Shown: positions 51,032 to 60,873 of the stretch, piece by piece
Layout of the letters: every line of letters begins with the position of its first letter
How positions within the stretch are numbered: the first letter of the stretch is position 1
Source: Serratia sp. UGAL515B_01
GTDB lineage: Bacteria; Pseudomonadota; Gammaproteobacteria; Enterobacterales; Enterobacteriaceae
Direction: 5' to 3'
DNA length: 64,000 nt
Assembly: GCF_033095805.1 (NCBI RefSeq)
Contig: NZ_CP109901.1
Location: forward strand, 744,001 to 808,000
Made by a program: the position numbers and the translations under genes
Notes under the pieces: model-generated
The model's input: the letters and a program-made list of their open reading frames with translations, nothing else
Told to the model about the DNA's origin: nothing
The model's database searches: none

Positions 51032-51421
51032 ATGCCTGATTATAAATTTAGTAAACGCAGTGAAAATAATCTGGTTGGTGTAAACGCTGACTTGGTGAAA
51101 ATGGCGCGTCTTGCTCTTGGATTATCCTCTGTTGATTTTGGCATTACTGAAGGTCTGCGCTCAGTGGCTCGACAGCGCGAACTTGTTCGTGATGGTAAAA
51201 GCCAGACAATGAACAGTCGACACATTACAGGTCATGCGATAGATGTGGTGGCATACATCGGCAAGGACATAAGTTGGGAATGGAAATACTACGAGCAGAT
51301 CGCGGCGGCTTTCAAGCAGGCCAGCAGTGAATTGAACGTTCCTATTGAATGGGGCGGAGATTGGAAGACACTTAAGGACGGGCCTCACTTCCAGCTACCG
51401 CATAAGGAGCATCCCGCATGA
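51032..51421 (+). CDS. Endolysin, M15-family L-alanyl-D-glutamate peptidase
   Basis: The protein has 129 residues. The M15 zinc site is explicit: SRHITGHAIDVVA (HxxxxxxD) and the second His in DGPHFQLP, with GLRSVARQRELV upstream as in T5-type endolysins. It cleaves the peptide stem of peptidoglycan at lysis. No signal peptide, so it depends on the holin. Confidence 0.93.
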   Translation: MPDYKFSKRSENNLVGVNADLVKMARLALGLSSVDFGITEGLRSVARQRELVRDGKSQTMNSRHITGHAIDVVAYIGKDISWEWKYYEQIAAAFKQASSELNVPIEWGGDWKTLKDGPHFQLPHKEHPA

Positions 51422-51741
51422 TGAGGTATTGGCTAATTAGCTTGTTGCTGGTGGCCATCTGCCTTGGAGGGTATAGCGCGGCGCTGTCCGGCCGACTGAA
51501 ATATGTTGAGCAGGAAAACAAAGCACTGGTGGCAGCGGTCGAAAGCCGTGATGCAACCATTACCGGATTGAAAGATGCTGCCAGTGCTGACCGCCGCGTC
51601 ACAGAAGAGCAGTTAGGGATTGAACAGCAGAAGAGGACAAAGGCCGATGCTGAAAACAAAACGTTGCGCCGTGCGCTTGAGTCCAGTGATTGCGACCGTC
51701 ATCGTATGTCTGATGATGTCATTAACATCCTGCGTAAATAA
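51418..51741 (+). CDS. Inner-membrane spanin (Rz-like)
   Basis: The protein has 107 residues: one N-terminal membrane anchor (YWLISLLLVAICLGGYSAAL) followed by a long periplasmic coiled coil (YVEQENKALVAAVESRDATI, EEQLGIEQQKRTKADAENKT). It forms the i-spanin subunit that, with Rz1, fuses inner and outer membranes at lysis. It overlaps the endolysin stop by four bases. Confidence 0.88.
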   Translation: MMRYWLISLLLVAICLGGYSAALSGRLKYVEQENKALVAAVESRDATITGLKDAASADRRVTEEQLGIEQQKRTKADAENKTLRRALESSDCDRHRMSDDVINILRK

Positions 51742-51946
51742 ACCAACACCCGCACCAGTCCCGCAACTGATTTACGTGTACCCACCAGCCGTATTACTAC
51801 AACAGTGTGAACAAACACCATTCAACGGGGAAACATTCGGCGATGCTGTGATGGCGTTGCAGGTTGCACAGACTGAGCTGGATATATGCGCCTCTCGTAT
51901 TGAGGGGCTAATTAAATGGCAGCTAACTGCCGGGAGAAACGAATGA
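51647..51946 (+). CDS. Outer-membrane lipoprotein spanin (Rz1-like), nested start
   Basis: The protein has 99 residues. Lipoprotein signal with lipobox LTSC (VIATVIVCLMMSLTSC), then Pro-rich NKPTPAPVPQLIYVYPPAVL. The start (51647) lies inside the Rz-like gene in another frame, the usual Rz/Rz1 arrangement. It is longer than lambda Rz1 and continues past the Rz stop. Confidence 0.85.
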   Translation: MLKTKRCAVRLSPVIATVIVCLMMSLTSCVNKPTPAPVPQLIYVYPPAVLLQQCEQTPFNGETFGDAVMALQVAQTELDICASRIEGLIKWQLTAGRNE

Positions 51947-52140
51947 GCAAGATTGTACTGACAAAAGAGCAGATTAAAGAGTTGGCTATTTTCGCAGAAG
52001 AGGAAGGACAGCCTACTTACACGATTACACGCGCAAGCATTCCAGCGTTTGAAGCCGAAGATGGCACTAATGTTGATGAATATAACGGACTGATTGCATT
52101 TTCAGGCTCAGAAGATCATGGCGTTCTGCAGCTTGATTGA
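51943..52140 (+). CDS. Small phage protein downstream of spanins
   Basis: The protein has 65 residues, acidic (MSKIVLTKEQIKELAIFAEE, DGTNVDEYNGLIAFSGSEDH). ATGA overlap with Rz1. Function unknown; no signal or membrane segment. Confidence 0.65.
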   Translation: MSKIVLTKEQIKELAIFAEEEGQPTYTITRASIPAFEAEDGTNVDEYNGLIAFSGSEDHGVLQLD

Positions 52141-52242
52141 TGGCATTACAGAGCATCTATCCGTGGGTGCTCGATAATGCTTCATGTATAGAGGCGTTAA
52201 TCAAACGGCGGGGAACCGTCATCATAAATAAAGGGATAAATA

Positions 52243-52386
52243 ATGGATAAGATAATTTCAGTAGGGGATGCCAAAATCACAATTAGTGAGACAGCGGACG
52301 GTTGTGTGAATATAAAAGTGTGTTGCTGCAAGCCACCTGAGCCAGCAACGCCTGAGCCTACCAGCTCACCAACGCCAGAACCATAA
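52243..52386 (+). CDS. 47-residue phage protein with CCC and proline-rich tail
   Basis: A very short gene: MDKIISVGDAKITISETADG, then CVNIKVCCCKPPEPATPEPT and SSPTPEP. AAGGGATAA precedes the ATG. The Cys cluster and PEP/TPEP tail are unusual. Similar short proteins occur before the terminase in related prophages. Function unknown. Confidence 0.6.
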   Translation: MDKIISVGDAKITISETADGCVNIKVCCCKPPEPATPEPTSSPTPEP

Positions 52387-52398
52387 GGTTCTAACAGT

Positions 52399-52424
52399 AG
52401 CCTCGGCATAGTCTGGGGCTTTTC
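52399..52424 (+). terminator. Weak rho-independent terminator
   Basis: AGCCTCGG ... CTGGGGCT followed by TTTCTATTTT, 13 bases after the stop of the small gene. The stem contains G-U pairs. It may end the lysis transcript. Confidence 0.6.
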
Positions 52425-52468
52425 TATTTTGAGGCGTAATACATGCCACCATGTAGTGGATCACAAAA

Positions 52469-53290
52469 TCAGGACACCTTCGTAGCCTTTTTCCACTGCT
52501 CTTCGTATTCACAGGGCGGTAATCCACCATTGTGCCGATGGGGGCGTACCGTGTTGTAATAACTTTGTATCCATTCACCGATATCTCGTACCGCATGATG
52601 GATATCCATATAACCCCCGACAGGCAGCCATTCACTTTTCAGGCTTCGGAACACTCTTTCCATTGGTGAGTTATCCAGGCAGTTACCCCTGCGGCTCATA
52701 CTCTGCATCACTCCGTTCCTCCACAGTAACTGCCTGTATTTCTTACTCCTGTACTGCCCTCCCTGATCCGAATGAAACAGCAGCCTCTTTTCCTTTGGTC
52801 GCGTCTCCAGTGCATTACGCAGGGCTCGACACACCAGCTCGGCATCCGGGGATGACGATATGGCACTGCCCACTATCCGACGGGAGTAAAGGTCAATCAC
52901 CAGTGCCAGGTAGCACCAGCCACCATTGACTTTGATATAGCTGATATCTCCACTCCACACACGATTGGGCTCCGACGGCTTAAACTGCCTTTTCAGTAAG
53001 TCTGGCGATGCCAGTGACGTCTCCCGTTCACCACGGTAACGAGGCTTGCCGGGTTGGCGACTCGCCAGACCACATTCCTGCATCAGCCTGCGGGCCAGCC
53101 AGCGCCCCACGTTATAACCCGACTGACGCATCAGCAGACTCAGTGTTCTGCTGCCGGCTGCTCCCCGGCTCTGTTGATGCAATTTCCGCACCTGAGCACG
53201 CAGTTGCAGACGTTTTACATCAACCCGCGAATTCAGCGAGGCATAGTAAACACTGCGCGTTACTTTGAGCAGGCGGCACAATTCGACCAC
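52469..53290 (-). CDS. IS3-family transposase OrfB (DDE integrase core)
   Basis: The protein has 273 residues as an independent frame. Core residues: D in [18 protein letters not shown] in [14 protein letters not shown], and E in [18 protein letters not shown]. An HTH_21 region precedes ([20 protein letters not shown]). In the natural OrfAB fusion the frame extends upstream through [20 protein letters not shown] by -1 frameshifting from OrfA. Confidence 0.93.
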   Translation of the reverse strand: MVELCRLLKVTRSVYYASLNSRVDVKRLQLRAQVRKLHQQSRGAAGSRTLSLLMRQSGYNVGRWLARRLMQECGLASRQPGKPRYRGERETSLASPDLLKRQFKPSEPNRVWSGDISYIKVNGGWCYLALVIDLYSRRIVGSAISSSPDAELVCRALRNALETRPKEKRLLFHSDQGGQYRSKKYRQLLWRNGVMQSMSRRGNCLDNSPMERVFRSLKSEWLPVGGYMDIHHAVRDIGEWIQSYYNTVRPHRHNGGLPPCEYEEQWKKATKVS

Positions 53291-53316
53291 CGACCATTTT
53301 GTTTTCAGCCGTGTGA

Positions 53317-53634
53317 TTAACGCAAAGATTTGATGGGGAGCTCGCTCATCAACACGGCTGCCTGCTTTAGTATTTCTTTTTCCATTTCTAGCCGTTTAAT
53401 CTGCGCTCTGAGCGACTGGATTTCACGTTGCTCTGGTGTCAGTGCAGGATTGTCCGGCGTCACCCCGCTGACTTCTTCTTTGTGCTGGCGTATCCATTTA
53501 CGCAATTGGCTGGGGTCCAACTCCAGAGCGCGTGCAACCTCGATGGTTGACCGCTGATACTTAACGACCTGCTCAATAGCTTCCAGTTTGAATTCAGGAG
53601 AAAAACGGCGTTTGGTCTGTTTAGGTTGAGTCAT
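53317..53634 (-). CDS. IS3-family transposase OrfA (DNA-binding)
   Basis: The protein has 105 residues: helix-turn-helix ([40 protein letters not shown]) and a leucine-zipper tail ([20 protein letters not shown]). It binds the IS ends and is fused to OrfB by frameshift. The start [10 protein letters not shown] at 53634 is preferred to the ATG two codons upstream. Confidence 0.92.
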   Translation of the reverse strand: MTQPKQTKRRFSPEFKLEAIEQVVKYQRSTIEVARALELDPSQLRKWIRQHKEEVSGVTPDNPALTPEQREIQSLRAQIKRLEMEKEILKQAAVLMSELPIKSLR

Positions 53635-54168
53635 TATCAATTACCTCAATTGGCTGTCATTAAATTAACAGGCTATTGAGGTGTCCGGTATTACTGATCC
53701 ACTACACCACGCACACCAAAGGCCTGCCGTTGTCGTGGTTGTCGAAACACAACGACCGATCACAGTGGTTTTTGCAGTGAACACAAAGGAGAAGGCTGGA
53801 AGAATTACAAGCCAGGACAGACCAGGCACCAACGCGGCTATGGCAGTGACTGGGATATCAAGCGGCTTCGTGTGCTTAAGAGGGATAAGTATCTGTGCCA
53901 AGACTGCCTGGACGAAAAAATACTGACAGCAGCAAGGTGTGTTGACCACGTTATACCCAAGGCACATGGCGGAAGTGATGACGATAGCAACCTTCGGTCT
54001 TTGTGTTGGCCTCATCACAGACGCAAGACGGCAACGGAAAGGCTCAAACGATAAGAATTATCACATGCAGGGGGGGCGGGTAAAATCTCTACAGCCCTTA
54101 CCCTTCCGTACTGCCCGCCTCGTCGTATTTTTATACCCGCGAAAAATGAAATTTAATCTGGAGCGCTT

Positions 54169-54663
54169 ATGGCCGGAACGGCAGGCCGATCCGGGCGGCG
54201 TCCGAAGCCAACCGCCCGTAAGGAATTGGCCGGCAATCCCGGAAAAAGGTCATTAAACAAAGATGAGCCGGTATTCACACCCATTAAAGGCGTGGATCCG
54301 CCTGCATGGTTCGAGGAAGAAGAGCTGCACCTTGCTACGGTGATGTGGCAGATGACAACGAAGGAGCTTTGCGGCCAGGGCATTCTTTGCATCACCGACC
54401 TGGCAGTGCTCGAACGATGGTGTGTGGCGTATGAGTTCTGGCGCCGGGCGGTGAAGTGCATAGCCAGGGAGGGAAATGTAGTTACCGGTGCCACTGGCGG
54501 GCCGATAAAAAACCCACAACTGACAGCCAAAAAAGAGCAGGAATCGGAGATGAGTAGCACCGGCGCCATGCTTGGCCTTGACCCTGGCAGCCGGCAGCGT
54601 CTGATTGGCATGGCTGGGCAAAAGAAATCCACAAACCCTTTCATTAAGTTGATCACGTCATGA
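54169..54663 (+). CDS. Terminase small subunit (P27 family)
   Basis: The protein has 164 residues. The basic N-terminus [20 protein letters not shown] and the segment [20 protein letters not shown] match P27-type small terminases, which recognise the packaging site. The stop overlaps the large-subunit ATG by four bases. Confidence 0.9.
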   Translation: MAGTAGRSGRRPKPTARKELAGNPGKRSLNKDEPVFTPIKGVDPPAWFEEEELHLATVMWQMTTKELCGQGILCITDLAVLERWCVAYEFWRRAVKCIAREGNVVTGATGGPIKNPQLTAKKEQESEMSSTGAMLGLDPGSRQRLIGMAGQKKSTNPFIKLITS

Positions 54664-56393
54664 CAAGAAAATCATACCCCAACGTTAACGCGGCTAATCA
54701 GTATGCGCGGGACGTGGTGCGCGGAAAGATTGTGGCGTGCCAGTTTGTTATCAGTGCCTGCCAGCGCCACCTTGATGATCTGGCTGAAGAAAAAGCGCGT
54801 AAGTTCAGGTACCGGTTTGATCGTGACCTGGCAGAGCAGGCGGCACGGTTTATTCAACTCCTACCCCATACAAAAGGGGAGTGGGCTTATAAACGTATGC
54901 CGATCACCCTGGAGCCTTGGCAGCTTTTCATTGTATGCGCAGTGTTTGGTTGGGTGCATAAAGGTACCAAGTTGCGGCGATTTCGTGAGGTCTACACCGA
55001 GATCCCTCGCAAAAACGGTAAATCAGCCATTTCTGCCGGGGTGGCTCTCTATGGCTTTACCTGTGACGGTGAATTTGGTGCTGAGGTTTACTCTGGCGCC
55101 ACTACTGAAAAGCAGGCGTGGGAAGTATTCCGACCAGCCCGGTTGATGTGCAAGCGCACGCCGATGCTGATGGAGGCTTTCGGGATAGAGGTTAATGCTT
55201 CCAACCTGAACAGGCCTGAAGATGGCGCCCGTTTTGAGCCGTTGATCGGCAACCCCGGCGATGGTTCATCACCTAGCTTGGCGATAGTGGACGAGTATCA
55301 CGAGCATCCGACTGATGCACTGTATACCACCATGCTTACCGGTATGGGTGCCAGGCGGCAACCGCTTATGTGGGCGATCACTACAGCGGGTTACAACATT
55401 GAAGGGCCGTGTTACGACAAGCGCCGCGAAGTTATTGAAATGCTGAATGGCACGGTACCTAACGATGAGTTGTTTGGCATTATTTACACCATCGACGAGG
55501 GCGACGACTGGACGAAGCCAGCGGCACTGGAGAAAGCCAATCCCAATATGGGGGTTTCGGTCTATCGGGATTTTCTGCTTAGTCAGCAACAGCGTGCTAT
55601 CAACAATGCCAGGCATGCCGGCACATTCAAAACCAAGCATCTGAATGTCTGGGTAGCGGCGCGTAACGCTTTCTATAACCTGATCAGCTTGAAGCGTTGT
55701 GAAGATACCACGCTGACACTTGAGATGTTCGAGGGGCAGCCCTGCATACTTGCGTTCGACCTTGCGCGCAAGCTCGACATGAACAGCATGCCGCGCTTGT
55801 TTACTCGTGAAATTGACGGCAGGCGTCATTACTACAGCGTGGCTCCGCGTTTCTGGGTGCCTTATGACACGGTGTATAGCGTAGAAAAGAGTGAGGACAG
55901 ACGAACGGCTGAACGCTTTCAAAAGTGGGTGGAGATGGGGTTGTTATCTGTCACCGATGGCGCAGAAATTGACTATCGCTACATCATGGATGAAGCCAAA
56001 GCAGCAAATCGACTTAATCCAGTAGAGGAAAGCCCGATAGATCCATCTGGTGCAACGGCAATATCGCACGAACTCGCTGATGAGGGGATGAACCCGATCA
56101 CCATCATTCAGAATTACACTAATATGTCAGACGCCATGAAAGAGCTGGAGGCCGCTATTGAGTCTGGGCGTTTTCATCATGACGGCAATCCGATCATGCT
56201 CTGGTGTCTCAGTAATGTGATCGGCAAGTTCTTGCCGGGTAGTGATGATGTCGTCAGGCCGATAAAGGAGCAGGCTGAAAGCAAAATTGACGGCGCAGTC
56301 GCCCTGATTATGGCCATTGGTCGGGCCATGCTGAATGATCCTCGTGACTTCCTTTCCAACCTCGATCCGGATGAAGAACTACTGACGCTATGA
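54660..56393 (+). CDS. Terminase large subunit (HK97/phage_terminase-type)
   Basis: The protein has 577 residues. The ATPase Walker A-like motif is [15 protein letters not shown], Walker B is [16 protein letters not shown], followed by [20 protein letters not shown]. The nuclease part carries [16 protein letters not shown], with its Asp residues, and a second acidic cluster near the end ([15 protein letters not shown]). It is the motor that packages DNA into the head. Confidence 0.96.
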   Translation: MTRKSYPNVNAANQYARDVVRGKIVACQFVISACQRHLDDLAEEKARKFRYRFDRDLAEQAARFIQLLPHTKGEWAYKRMPITLEPWQLFIVCAVFGWVHKGTKLRRFREVYTEIPRKNGKSAISAGVALYGFTCDGEFGAEVYSGATTEKQAWEVFRPARLMCKRTPMLMEAFGIEVNASNLNRPEDGARFEPLIGNPGDGSSPSLAIVDEYHEHPTDALYTTMLTGMGARRQPLMWAITTAGYNIEGPCYDKRREVIEMLNGTVPNDELFGIIYTIDEGDDWTKPAALEKANPNMGVSVYRDFLLSQQQRAINNARHAGTFKTKHLNVWVAARNAFYNLISLKRCEDTTLTLEMFEGQPCILAFDLARKLDMNSMPRLFTREIDGRRHYYSVAPRFWVPYDTVYSVEKSEDRRTAERFQKWVEMGLLSVTDGAEIDYRYIMDEAKAANRLNPVEESPIDPSGATAISHELADEGMNPITIIQNYTNMSDAMKELEAAIESGRFHHDGNPIMLWCLSNVIGKFLPGSDDVVRPIKEQAESKIDGAVALIMAIGRAMLNDPRDFLSNLDPDEELLTL

Positions 56394-56551
56394 AATCACT
56401 CATTATCGACCTTTGCGGGTTGGCAGGTTTCGGCTTGCTCGTGGCAGGGCTTTACCTGCAATTCGGTACCGCGATCGCGCTAATGGCTGGTGGCGGTTCA
56501 ATGCTGGCGTTTGCGCTGGCGGCGGCCAGGAGAAATCAACGTGCTACTTGA
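56390..56551 (+). CDS. Small membrane protein between terminase and portal
   Basis: The protein has 53 residues. Two hydrophobic stretches ([20 protein letters not shown] and [18 protein letters not shown]) and a basic end (RRNQRAT). It overlaps the terminase stop (ATGA) and the portal start. Comparable short genes occur at this place in HK97-type phages; function unknown. Confidence 0.7.
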   Translation: MKSLIIDLCGLAGFGLLVAGLYLQFGTAIALMAGGGSMLAFALAAARRNQRAT

Positions 56552-57761
56552 TGCCATTTTCCGTAGTGAATCGCTGGAAAATCCCGCCAATCCGATCACA
56601 GGTGACAGTCTTGATCTGGGGTTTCGGTCGGGGGATGTCTTTGTCAGTCCTGAAACCTCGATGAAGCTTACGGCGGTCTACGCCTGTATTTATGTGCTGT
56701 CTTCTACTCTGGCGCAGATGCCGTTACATGTAATGCGCAAATCCGGCGACAAGGTAGAGCAAGGGCGTGATCACCCCGTCTTTTATCTGGTTCATGACGA
56801 GCCGAACGTATGGCAAACCAGCTACAAGTGGAGGGAGTTGAAAGAGCGTCATGTTCTAGGTTGGGGTAACGGGTACACAAAGGTGGTTCGTTCTCGCCGG
56901 GGAGAAATCACTGCGCTTGAAGCCTGCATGCCGTGGGAAACCACGCTACTGAATACCGGCGGACGTTATACCTATGGTGTGTACAACGAAGAAGGCAGCT
57001 TTGCAATCAATCCCCATGACATGATCCATATTCGGGCGTTGGGCAATAACCAAAAGATGGGTTTAAGTCCTATCTTGCAGCAAGCCGAAACCATTGGGTT
57101 GGGAATGAGCGGACAGCAGTACACCAGTAACTTTTTTGGTGGTAATGCGCGGCCCGCTGGGATTGTGTCGGTAAAAGGCGAGCTAAATAAAGAATCCTGG
57201 GCTTGGCTGAAGGAGATGTGGAAGAAGGCTGCGCAGGCGTTGCGCAATCAGGAAAACAAAACCCTTCTGTTGCCCGCTGACTTGAATTACCAGGCATTGA
57301 CGGTTTCGCCGGTGGACGCTCAGTTAATCGACCTGATGAAGCTTAATCGCTCACAAATTGCCGGGATCTTCAATGTTCCTGCGCACATGATTAACGATTT
57401 GGAAAAGGCGACCTTCTCCAACATTACTCAGCAATCCATTCAGTTTGTGCGCCACACGGTCATGCCGTGGATTGTTAATTGGGAGCAGGAGCTTAACCGC
57501 CGCTTATTTACCGCCGCCGAGCGCAGTGCAGGGTATTACGTCCGGTTTAACCTGGCTGGTTTACTGCGTGGTACCCCGCAGGAACGCGCCCAATTCTATC
57601 ACTTCGCCATAACAGATGGCTGGATGAGTCGAAACGAGGCTCGAGCATTTGAAGATATGAACCCAGTTGATGGACTGGATGAAATGCTGGTCAGCGTCAA
57701 TGCGGCTAATCCTGCCAGTGACATTACAGACTTAAACAAAGAGGAAAAGCCCAATGAGTGA
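56541..57761 (+). CDS. Portal protein (HK97 family)
   Basis: The protein has 406 residues. Starts at a GTG at 56541 (AGGAG upstream) as [20 protein letters not shown]. Family motifs: VYACIYVLSSTLAQMPLHVM, WRELKERHVLGWGNGYTKVV, DMIHIRALGNNQKMGLSPIL, and FNVPAHMINDLEKATFSN. It forms the ring through which DNA enters the head. It overlaps the protease gene by eight bases. Confidence 0.95.
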   Translation: MLLDAIFRSESLENPANPITGDSLDLGFRSGDVFVSPETSMKLTAVYACIYVLSSTLAQMPLHVMRKSGDKVEQGRDHPVFYLVHDEPNVWQTSYKWRELKERHVLGWGNGYTKVVRSRRGEITALEACMPWETTLLNTGGRYTYGVYNEEGSFAINPHDMIHIRALGNNQKMGLSPILQQAETIGLGMSGQQYTSNFFGGNARPAGIVSVKGELNKESWAWLKEMWKKAAQALRNQENKTLLLPADLNYQALTVSPVDAQLIDLMKLNRSQIAGIFNVPAHMINDLEKATFSNITQQSIQFVRHTVMPWIVNWEQELNRRLFTAAERSAGYYVRFNLAGLLRGTPQERAQFYHFAITDGWMSRNEARAFEDMNPVDGLDEMLVSVNAANPASDITDLNKEEKPNE

Positions 57762-58353
57762 CAGAGAAACGCGCTGTTACGGCGGAGAAGTACGTGCACA
57801 ACAGGAAGAAAACCAGCCTACGCACATTATCGGTTATGGCTCGGTATTCGATAGCCGATCAGAAGTGATCTGGGGGTTTCGCGAGATTATCAAGCCTGGC
57901 GCTTTTGATGACGTGCTGAAAGATGATGTTCGCGGCCTATTCAATCATGACCCTAATTTTATTCTTGGTCGCAGTTCGGCAGGTACGTTGTCGTTATCCG
58001 TTGATACGCGGGGGCTGCAGTACAACATTGTGGCACCAGAAACCCAGACTATCCGTGATTTGGTGATCAGCCCTATGCAGCGTGGCGACATCAACCAGTC
58101 CTCCTTTTCCTTCCGTGTCGCCCGCGATGGCGAGGATTGGTACCAGGATGAGCAAGGGGTTGTGATCCGAGAGATTAGCAAGATTTCGCGGTTGTTCGAT
58201 GTTAGCCCGGTGACCTATCCGGCCTATCAGGAAGCCGATTCAGCCGTGAGATCCATGAAAGCCTGGCAGGAGGCGCGTGACAGTGGCGCGATCGCTAATG
58301 CCGTAAACCAACGAATGGCGCGTGAGCGCCTGCTGACTTTATTAAACGCGTAA
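57754..58353 (+). CDS. Prohead protease (HK97 family)
   Basis: The protein has 199 residues. The U35/HK97 protease motifs: IIGYGSVFDSRSEVIWGFRE, IKPGAFDD, the catalytic His in GLFNHDPNFILGRSSAGTL and Ser in INQSSFSFRVA. It trims the capsid delta domain during maturation. Confidence 0.95.
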   Translation: MSDRETRCYGGEVRAQQEENQPTHIIGYGSVFDSRSEVIWGFREIIKPGAFDDVLKDDVRGLFNHDPNFILGRSSAGTLSLSVDTRGLQYNIVAPETQTIRDLVISPMQRGDINQSSFSFRVARDGEDWYQDEQGVVIREISKISRLFDVSPVTYPAYQEADSAVRSMKAWQEARDSGAIANAVNQRMARERLLTLLNA

Positions 58354-58362
58354 GGAACCACC

Positions 58363-59574
58363 ATGAAATTGCACGAATTGAAGCAAAAACGTAACACCAT
58401 CGCGACCGACATGCGTGCTCTGAATGACAAGATCGGGGATAACGCCTGGACGGAAGAGCAGCGTACCGAGTGGAACAAGGCCAAGGATGAGCTGACCAAG
58501 ATTGATGAGCAGATCGCTCGTGAAGAGGAGCTTCGCGCCTTGGATCAGACCTTTGTAGAGGACACTGAGCAGGAACAGCGTCAACAGTTGAATAAAAATC
58601 CAGAGCTTCAACAGCAGGAACGACGTGCGGCAGCGTTTGATAAATTCTTGCGCCAGGGCTTTGGCGAACTGACGGCTGAAGAACGCGCTGCTGTGCGTGA
58701 ACTCCGCGCACAGGGCACTTCTCCTGATGAAAAAGGGGGTTATACCGTCCCGACCCAAATGCTGGCTAAAATCGTTGATGCGATGAAAGCTTACGGTGGC
58801 ATTGCCAGCGTGGCGCAAATCCTAAACTCATCCAACGGGCAGGATATTACCTGGTCAACCTCTGACGGTACGGCGGAGGAAGGGGAGTTGCTGGGTGAGA
58901 ACACCGCAGCCTCAGAGCAGGATGTTGAATTCGGTACCGCGATTTTGGGGGCTAAAAAACTCAGCTCTAAAATCATTCGCGTATCTAACGAACTGTTGCA
59001 GGATAGCGGTGTTGATATTGAAGCCTATCTGGCAGGACGCATTGCTCAACGTATCGGTCGCGGTGAGGCAAAATACATCGTCAAAGGCACCGGCGCAGGT
59101 ACCCCAGTACAGCCCAAAGGGCTTGAGGTCTGTGTTACCGGCACTGTGGCGGCCAAGGCGCTCACGCTGGATTGGACGGATGTGAATACCCTTAAACATA
59201 GTATTGATCCAGCCTACCGTAACGGGCCTAAATTCCGGTTGGCCTTCAACGATTCCACACTGAAAACACTCACGGAACTGGTAGACGGTAATAAACGCCC
59301 GTTGTGGTTGCCGGATATTGTCGGTGTGGCGCCAGCGTCAGTGCTGGGGATGCAGTATGTTATCGACCAGGCGATCGATAGCATGGCAACCGGTAAAAAG
59401 TTTATTTACTGTGGTGACTTCGACCGCTTCATTCTGCGCCGCATCACTTATATGACGCTGAAACGCCTGGTTGAACGTTTTGCTGAGTACGATCAGACCG
59501 CGTTCCTTGCCTTCCATCGTTTCGATTGTGTGCTGGAGGATGCATCAGCGATCAAGGCGCTGACCGGTAAATAA
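58363..59574 (+). CDS. Major capsid protein (HK97 fold)
   Basis: The protein has 403 residues. An N-terminal ~115-residue coiled-coil delta domain (MKLHELKQKRNTIATDMRAL ... EERAAVRELRAQGTSPDEK) is followed by the capsid proper from GGYTVPTQMLAKIVD. Typical: AQILNSSNGQDITWSTSDG, KLSSKIIRVSNELLQDSGVD, YCGDFDRFILRRITYMTLKR. The delta domain acts as internal scaffold and is removed by the protease. Confidence 0.96.
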   Translation: MKLHELKQKRNTIATDMRALNDKIGDNAWTEEQRTEWNKAKDELTKIDEQIAREEELRALDQTFVEDTEQEQRQQLNKNPELQQQERRAAAFDKFLRQGFGELTAEERAAVRELRAQGTSPDEKGGYTVPTQMLAKIVDAMKAYGGIASVAQILNSSNGQDITWSTSDGTAEEGELLGENTAASEQDVEFGTAILGAKKLSSKIIRVSNELLQDSGVDIEAYLAGRIAQRIGRGEAKYIVKGTGAGTPVQPKGLEVCVTGTVAAKALTLDWTDVNTLKHSIDPAYRNGPKFRLAFNDSTLKTLTELVDGNKRPLWLPDIVGVAPASVLGMQYVIDQAIDSMATGKKFIYCGDFDRFILRRITYMTLKRLVERFAEYDQTAFLAFHRFDCVLEDASAIKALTGK

Positions 59575-59596
59575 ACATTATTTACGTATTCCCTGC

Positions 59597-59616
59597 ACCG
59601 CTTCGGCGGTTTTTTT
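59597..59616 (+). terminator. Rho-independent terminator after the capsid gene
   Basis: ACCGC - TTC - GGCGGT followed by seven T. It lies 22 bases beyond the capsid stop and would make capsid mRNA more abundant than the connector and tail genes beyond. Confidence 0.8.
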
Positions 59617-59649
59617 ATGCCCATCAAATGGTGGGCACTGGAGAGAGTC

Positions 59650-59973
59650 ATGATCTTAACGCTTGCTGAAATCAAGGCTCAATTGCGCTTGGATTCTGAT
59701 TTTACCGAAGAGGATGAGTTGCTTGAGTTTATTGGTAATGCGGTACAAAAGCGTACGGAAACCTATATCAATCGGACACTTTATCCTTGTGATGCGGTAA
59801 TACCTCAAGATGATCCATGTGGATTACGTCTACCCGATGACATAAAGATGGGGATGCTATTGCTGGCTTCCCATTACTACGAAAATCGAAAGACTGTCAC
59901 CGATTTTGAGCAGACAGAGGTGCCAATGGGTTTTCATTGGCTAGTTAGTCCTTATCGATTTATCCCACTATGA
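59650..59973 (+). CDS. Head-tail connector protein (gp6-like)
   Basis: The protein has 107 residues from the ATG at 59650 (MILTLAEIKAQLRLDSDFTE). DELLEFIGNAVQKRTETYIN and IKMGMLLLASHYYENRKTV are the usual pattern of HK97 gp6-like adaptors that extend the portal. Confidence 0.9.
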   Translation: MILTLAEIKAQLRLDSDFTEEDELLEFIGNAVQKRTETYINRTLYPCDAVIPQDDPCGLRLPDDIKMGMLLLASHYYENRKTVTDFEQTEVPMGFHWLVSPYRFIPL

Positions 59974-60365
59974 AAAGACGATTGACAGAGGTCACGGCAA
60001 CATATCGAGCGCCAGAACCCGGCGAGCTTAACCGCCGAGCGCAATTCCGTACGCGCGAAGATGTGCCAGGCTCCGGGCATATGGGGGTTGATACAGTATA
60101 CCACAACACATTCAGCACCTGGGCAAAGCTGGCAGCGGTCGGGGATTCAGTACGCATTGACTCGATGCAGGTTGACGCGGCGATCACTCATCGAATCATT
60201 ATCCGGTACCGACGCGGTGTGACCACGGATGATGAAGTCGTGATCGAGGGTATGGTTTACCGCATCAAAGGTGCCAAAGATCTGAATGACGAGCGGCGCT
60301 TTTTGGTTATTAGTGCTGAGGAGTTGGGCACCGTTGAGGCGATAGGGGGCGATAGTGGGAATTGA
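59970..60365 (+). CDS. Head closure / head-tail joining protein
   Basis: The protein has 131 residues. PGELNRRAQFRTREDVPGSG, STWAKLAAVGDSVRIDSMQV and IIIRYRRGVTTDDEVVIEGM are typical of phage head-tail joining proteins (SPP1 gp16-like). It overlaps both neighbours. Confidence 0.9.
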   Translation: MKRRLTEVTATYRAPEPGELNRRAQFRTREDVPGSGHMGVDTVYHNTFSTWAKLAAVGDSVRIDSMQVDAAITHRIIIRYRRGVTTDDEVVIEGMVYRIKGAKDLNDERRFLVISAEELGTVEAIGGDSGN

Positions 60366-60873
60366 GAACTCAAGCAGCGGCCTGTATCTACACGTCGATT
60401 TTGATAAAGCACCAGAAATCACATTCAACAAAGCCAGGGTGCGCCGTGCATTTGTAACCGTGGGGCAGAAGGTGATGGCTGAATCTCGCCGCCTCGTTGC
60501 TCGCAGGGCAATATCAAAGGCAGGGGAAGCGCCGGGCTTCAGAACGGGGCGGCTGGCAAAATCCATTGGCTATCGCGTTCCTACAGCGACCGCAAACCGC
60601 CCAGGCTTCATGGCTAAAATTGCTCCGAACCAGAAAGGCGGCAAAGGGAATCGGCTGATTGAGGGTGATTTCTATCCTGCTTTCTTGTGGTACGGCGTCC
60701 GAAGAGGTGCCAAGCGCGGAAAAAGCCACAAAAAAGGGGCATCGGGGGGCGATGGGTGGAAAATTGCCCCGAGAAAAAACTTTATGGAGCAGGCGTTACT
60801 CAATAAGCAGGCATGGATTCAGCGCGTGCTATTCGAGGCGCTTCAAAGCTCAGTGAGGCCCGTCAAAAAATGA
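60355..60873 (+). CDS. Neck protein (HK97 gp10-like)
   Basis: The protein has 172 residues, GTG start at 60355. Basic protein with KVMAESRRLVARRAISKAGE, APGFRTGRLAKSIGYRV and GDFYPAFLWYGVRRGAKRGK. This is the pattern of HK97 gp10-like neck or tail-completion proteins. Confidence 0.85.
   Translation: MGIENSSSGLYLHVDFDKAPEITFNKARVRRAFVTVGQKVMAESRRLVARRAISKAGEAPGFRTGRLAKSIGYRVPTATANRPGFMAKIAPNQKGGKGNRLIEGDFYPAFLWYGVRRGAKRGKSHKKGASGGDGWKIAPRKNFMEQALLNKQAWIQRVLFEALQSSVRPVKK

Larger units (their letters stand above)
52452..53706 (-). mobile_element. IS3-family insertion sequence inserted in the HNH gene
   Basis: The element is 1255 bp. The ends TGTAGTGGATCA (52452-52463) and its complement at 53695-53706 are imperfect inverted repeats extending to GGACACC. 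A 3-bp target duplication CCA flanks it (52449-52451 and 53707-53709). Removing the element and one CCA restores a continuous HNH frame, so the insertion is simple and recent. OrfA and OrfB are both open. Confidence 0.95.
52443..54054 (+). pseudogene. Phage HNH endonuclease gene, split by an IS3-family element
   Basis: ATGCCACCA at 52443-52451 is interrupted by the IS. Resuming at 53710 the frame reads RTPKACRCRGCRNTTTDHSG, then WKNYKPGQTRHQRGYGSDWD, RDKYLCQDCLDEKILTAARC, VDHVIPKAHGGSDDDSNLRS and the final LCWPHHRRKTATERLKR. This is the HNH protein that usually stands directly before the small terminase in HK97-type phages and helps packaging. The insertion after the third codon removes its start, so it is inactivated unless a secondary start is used. 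Confidence 0.9.
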
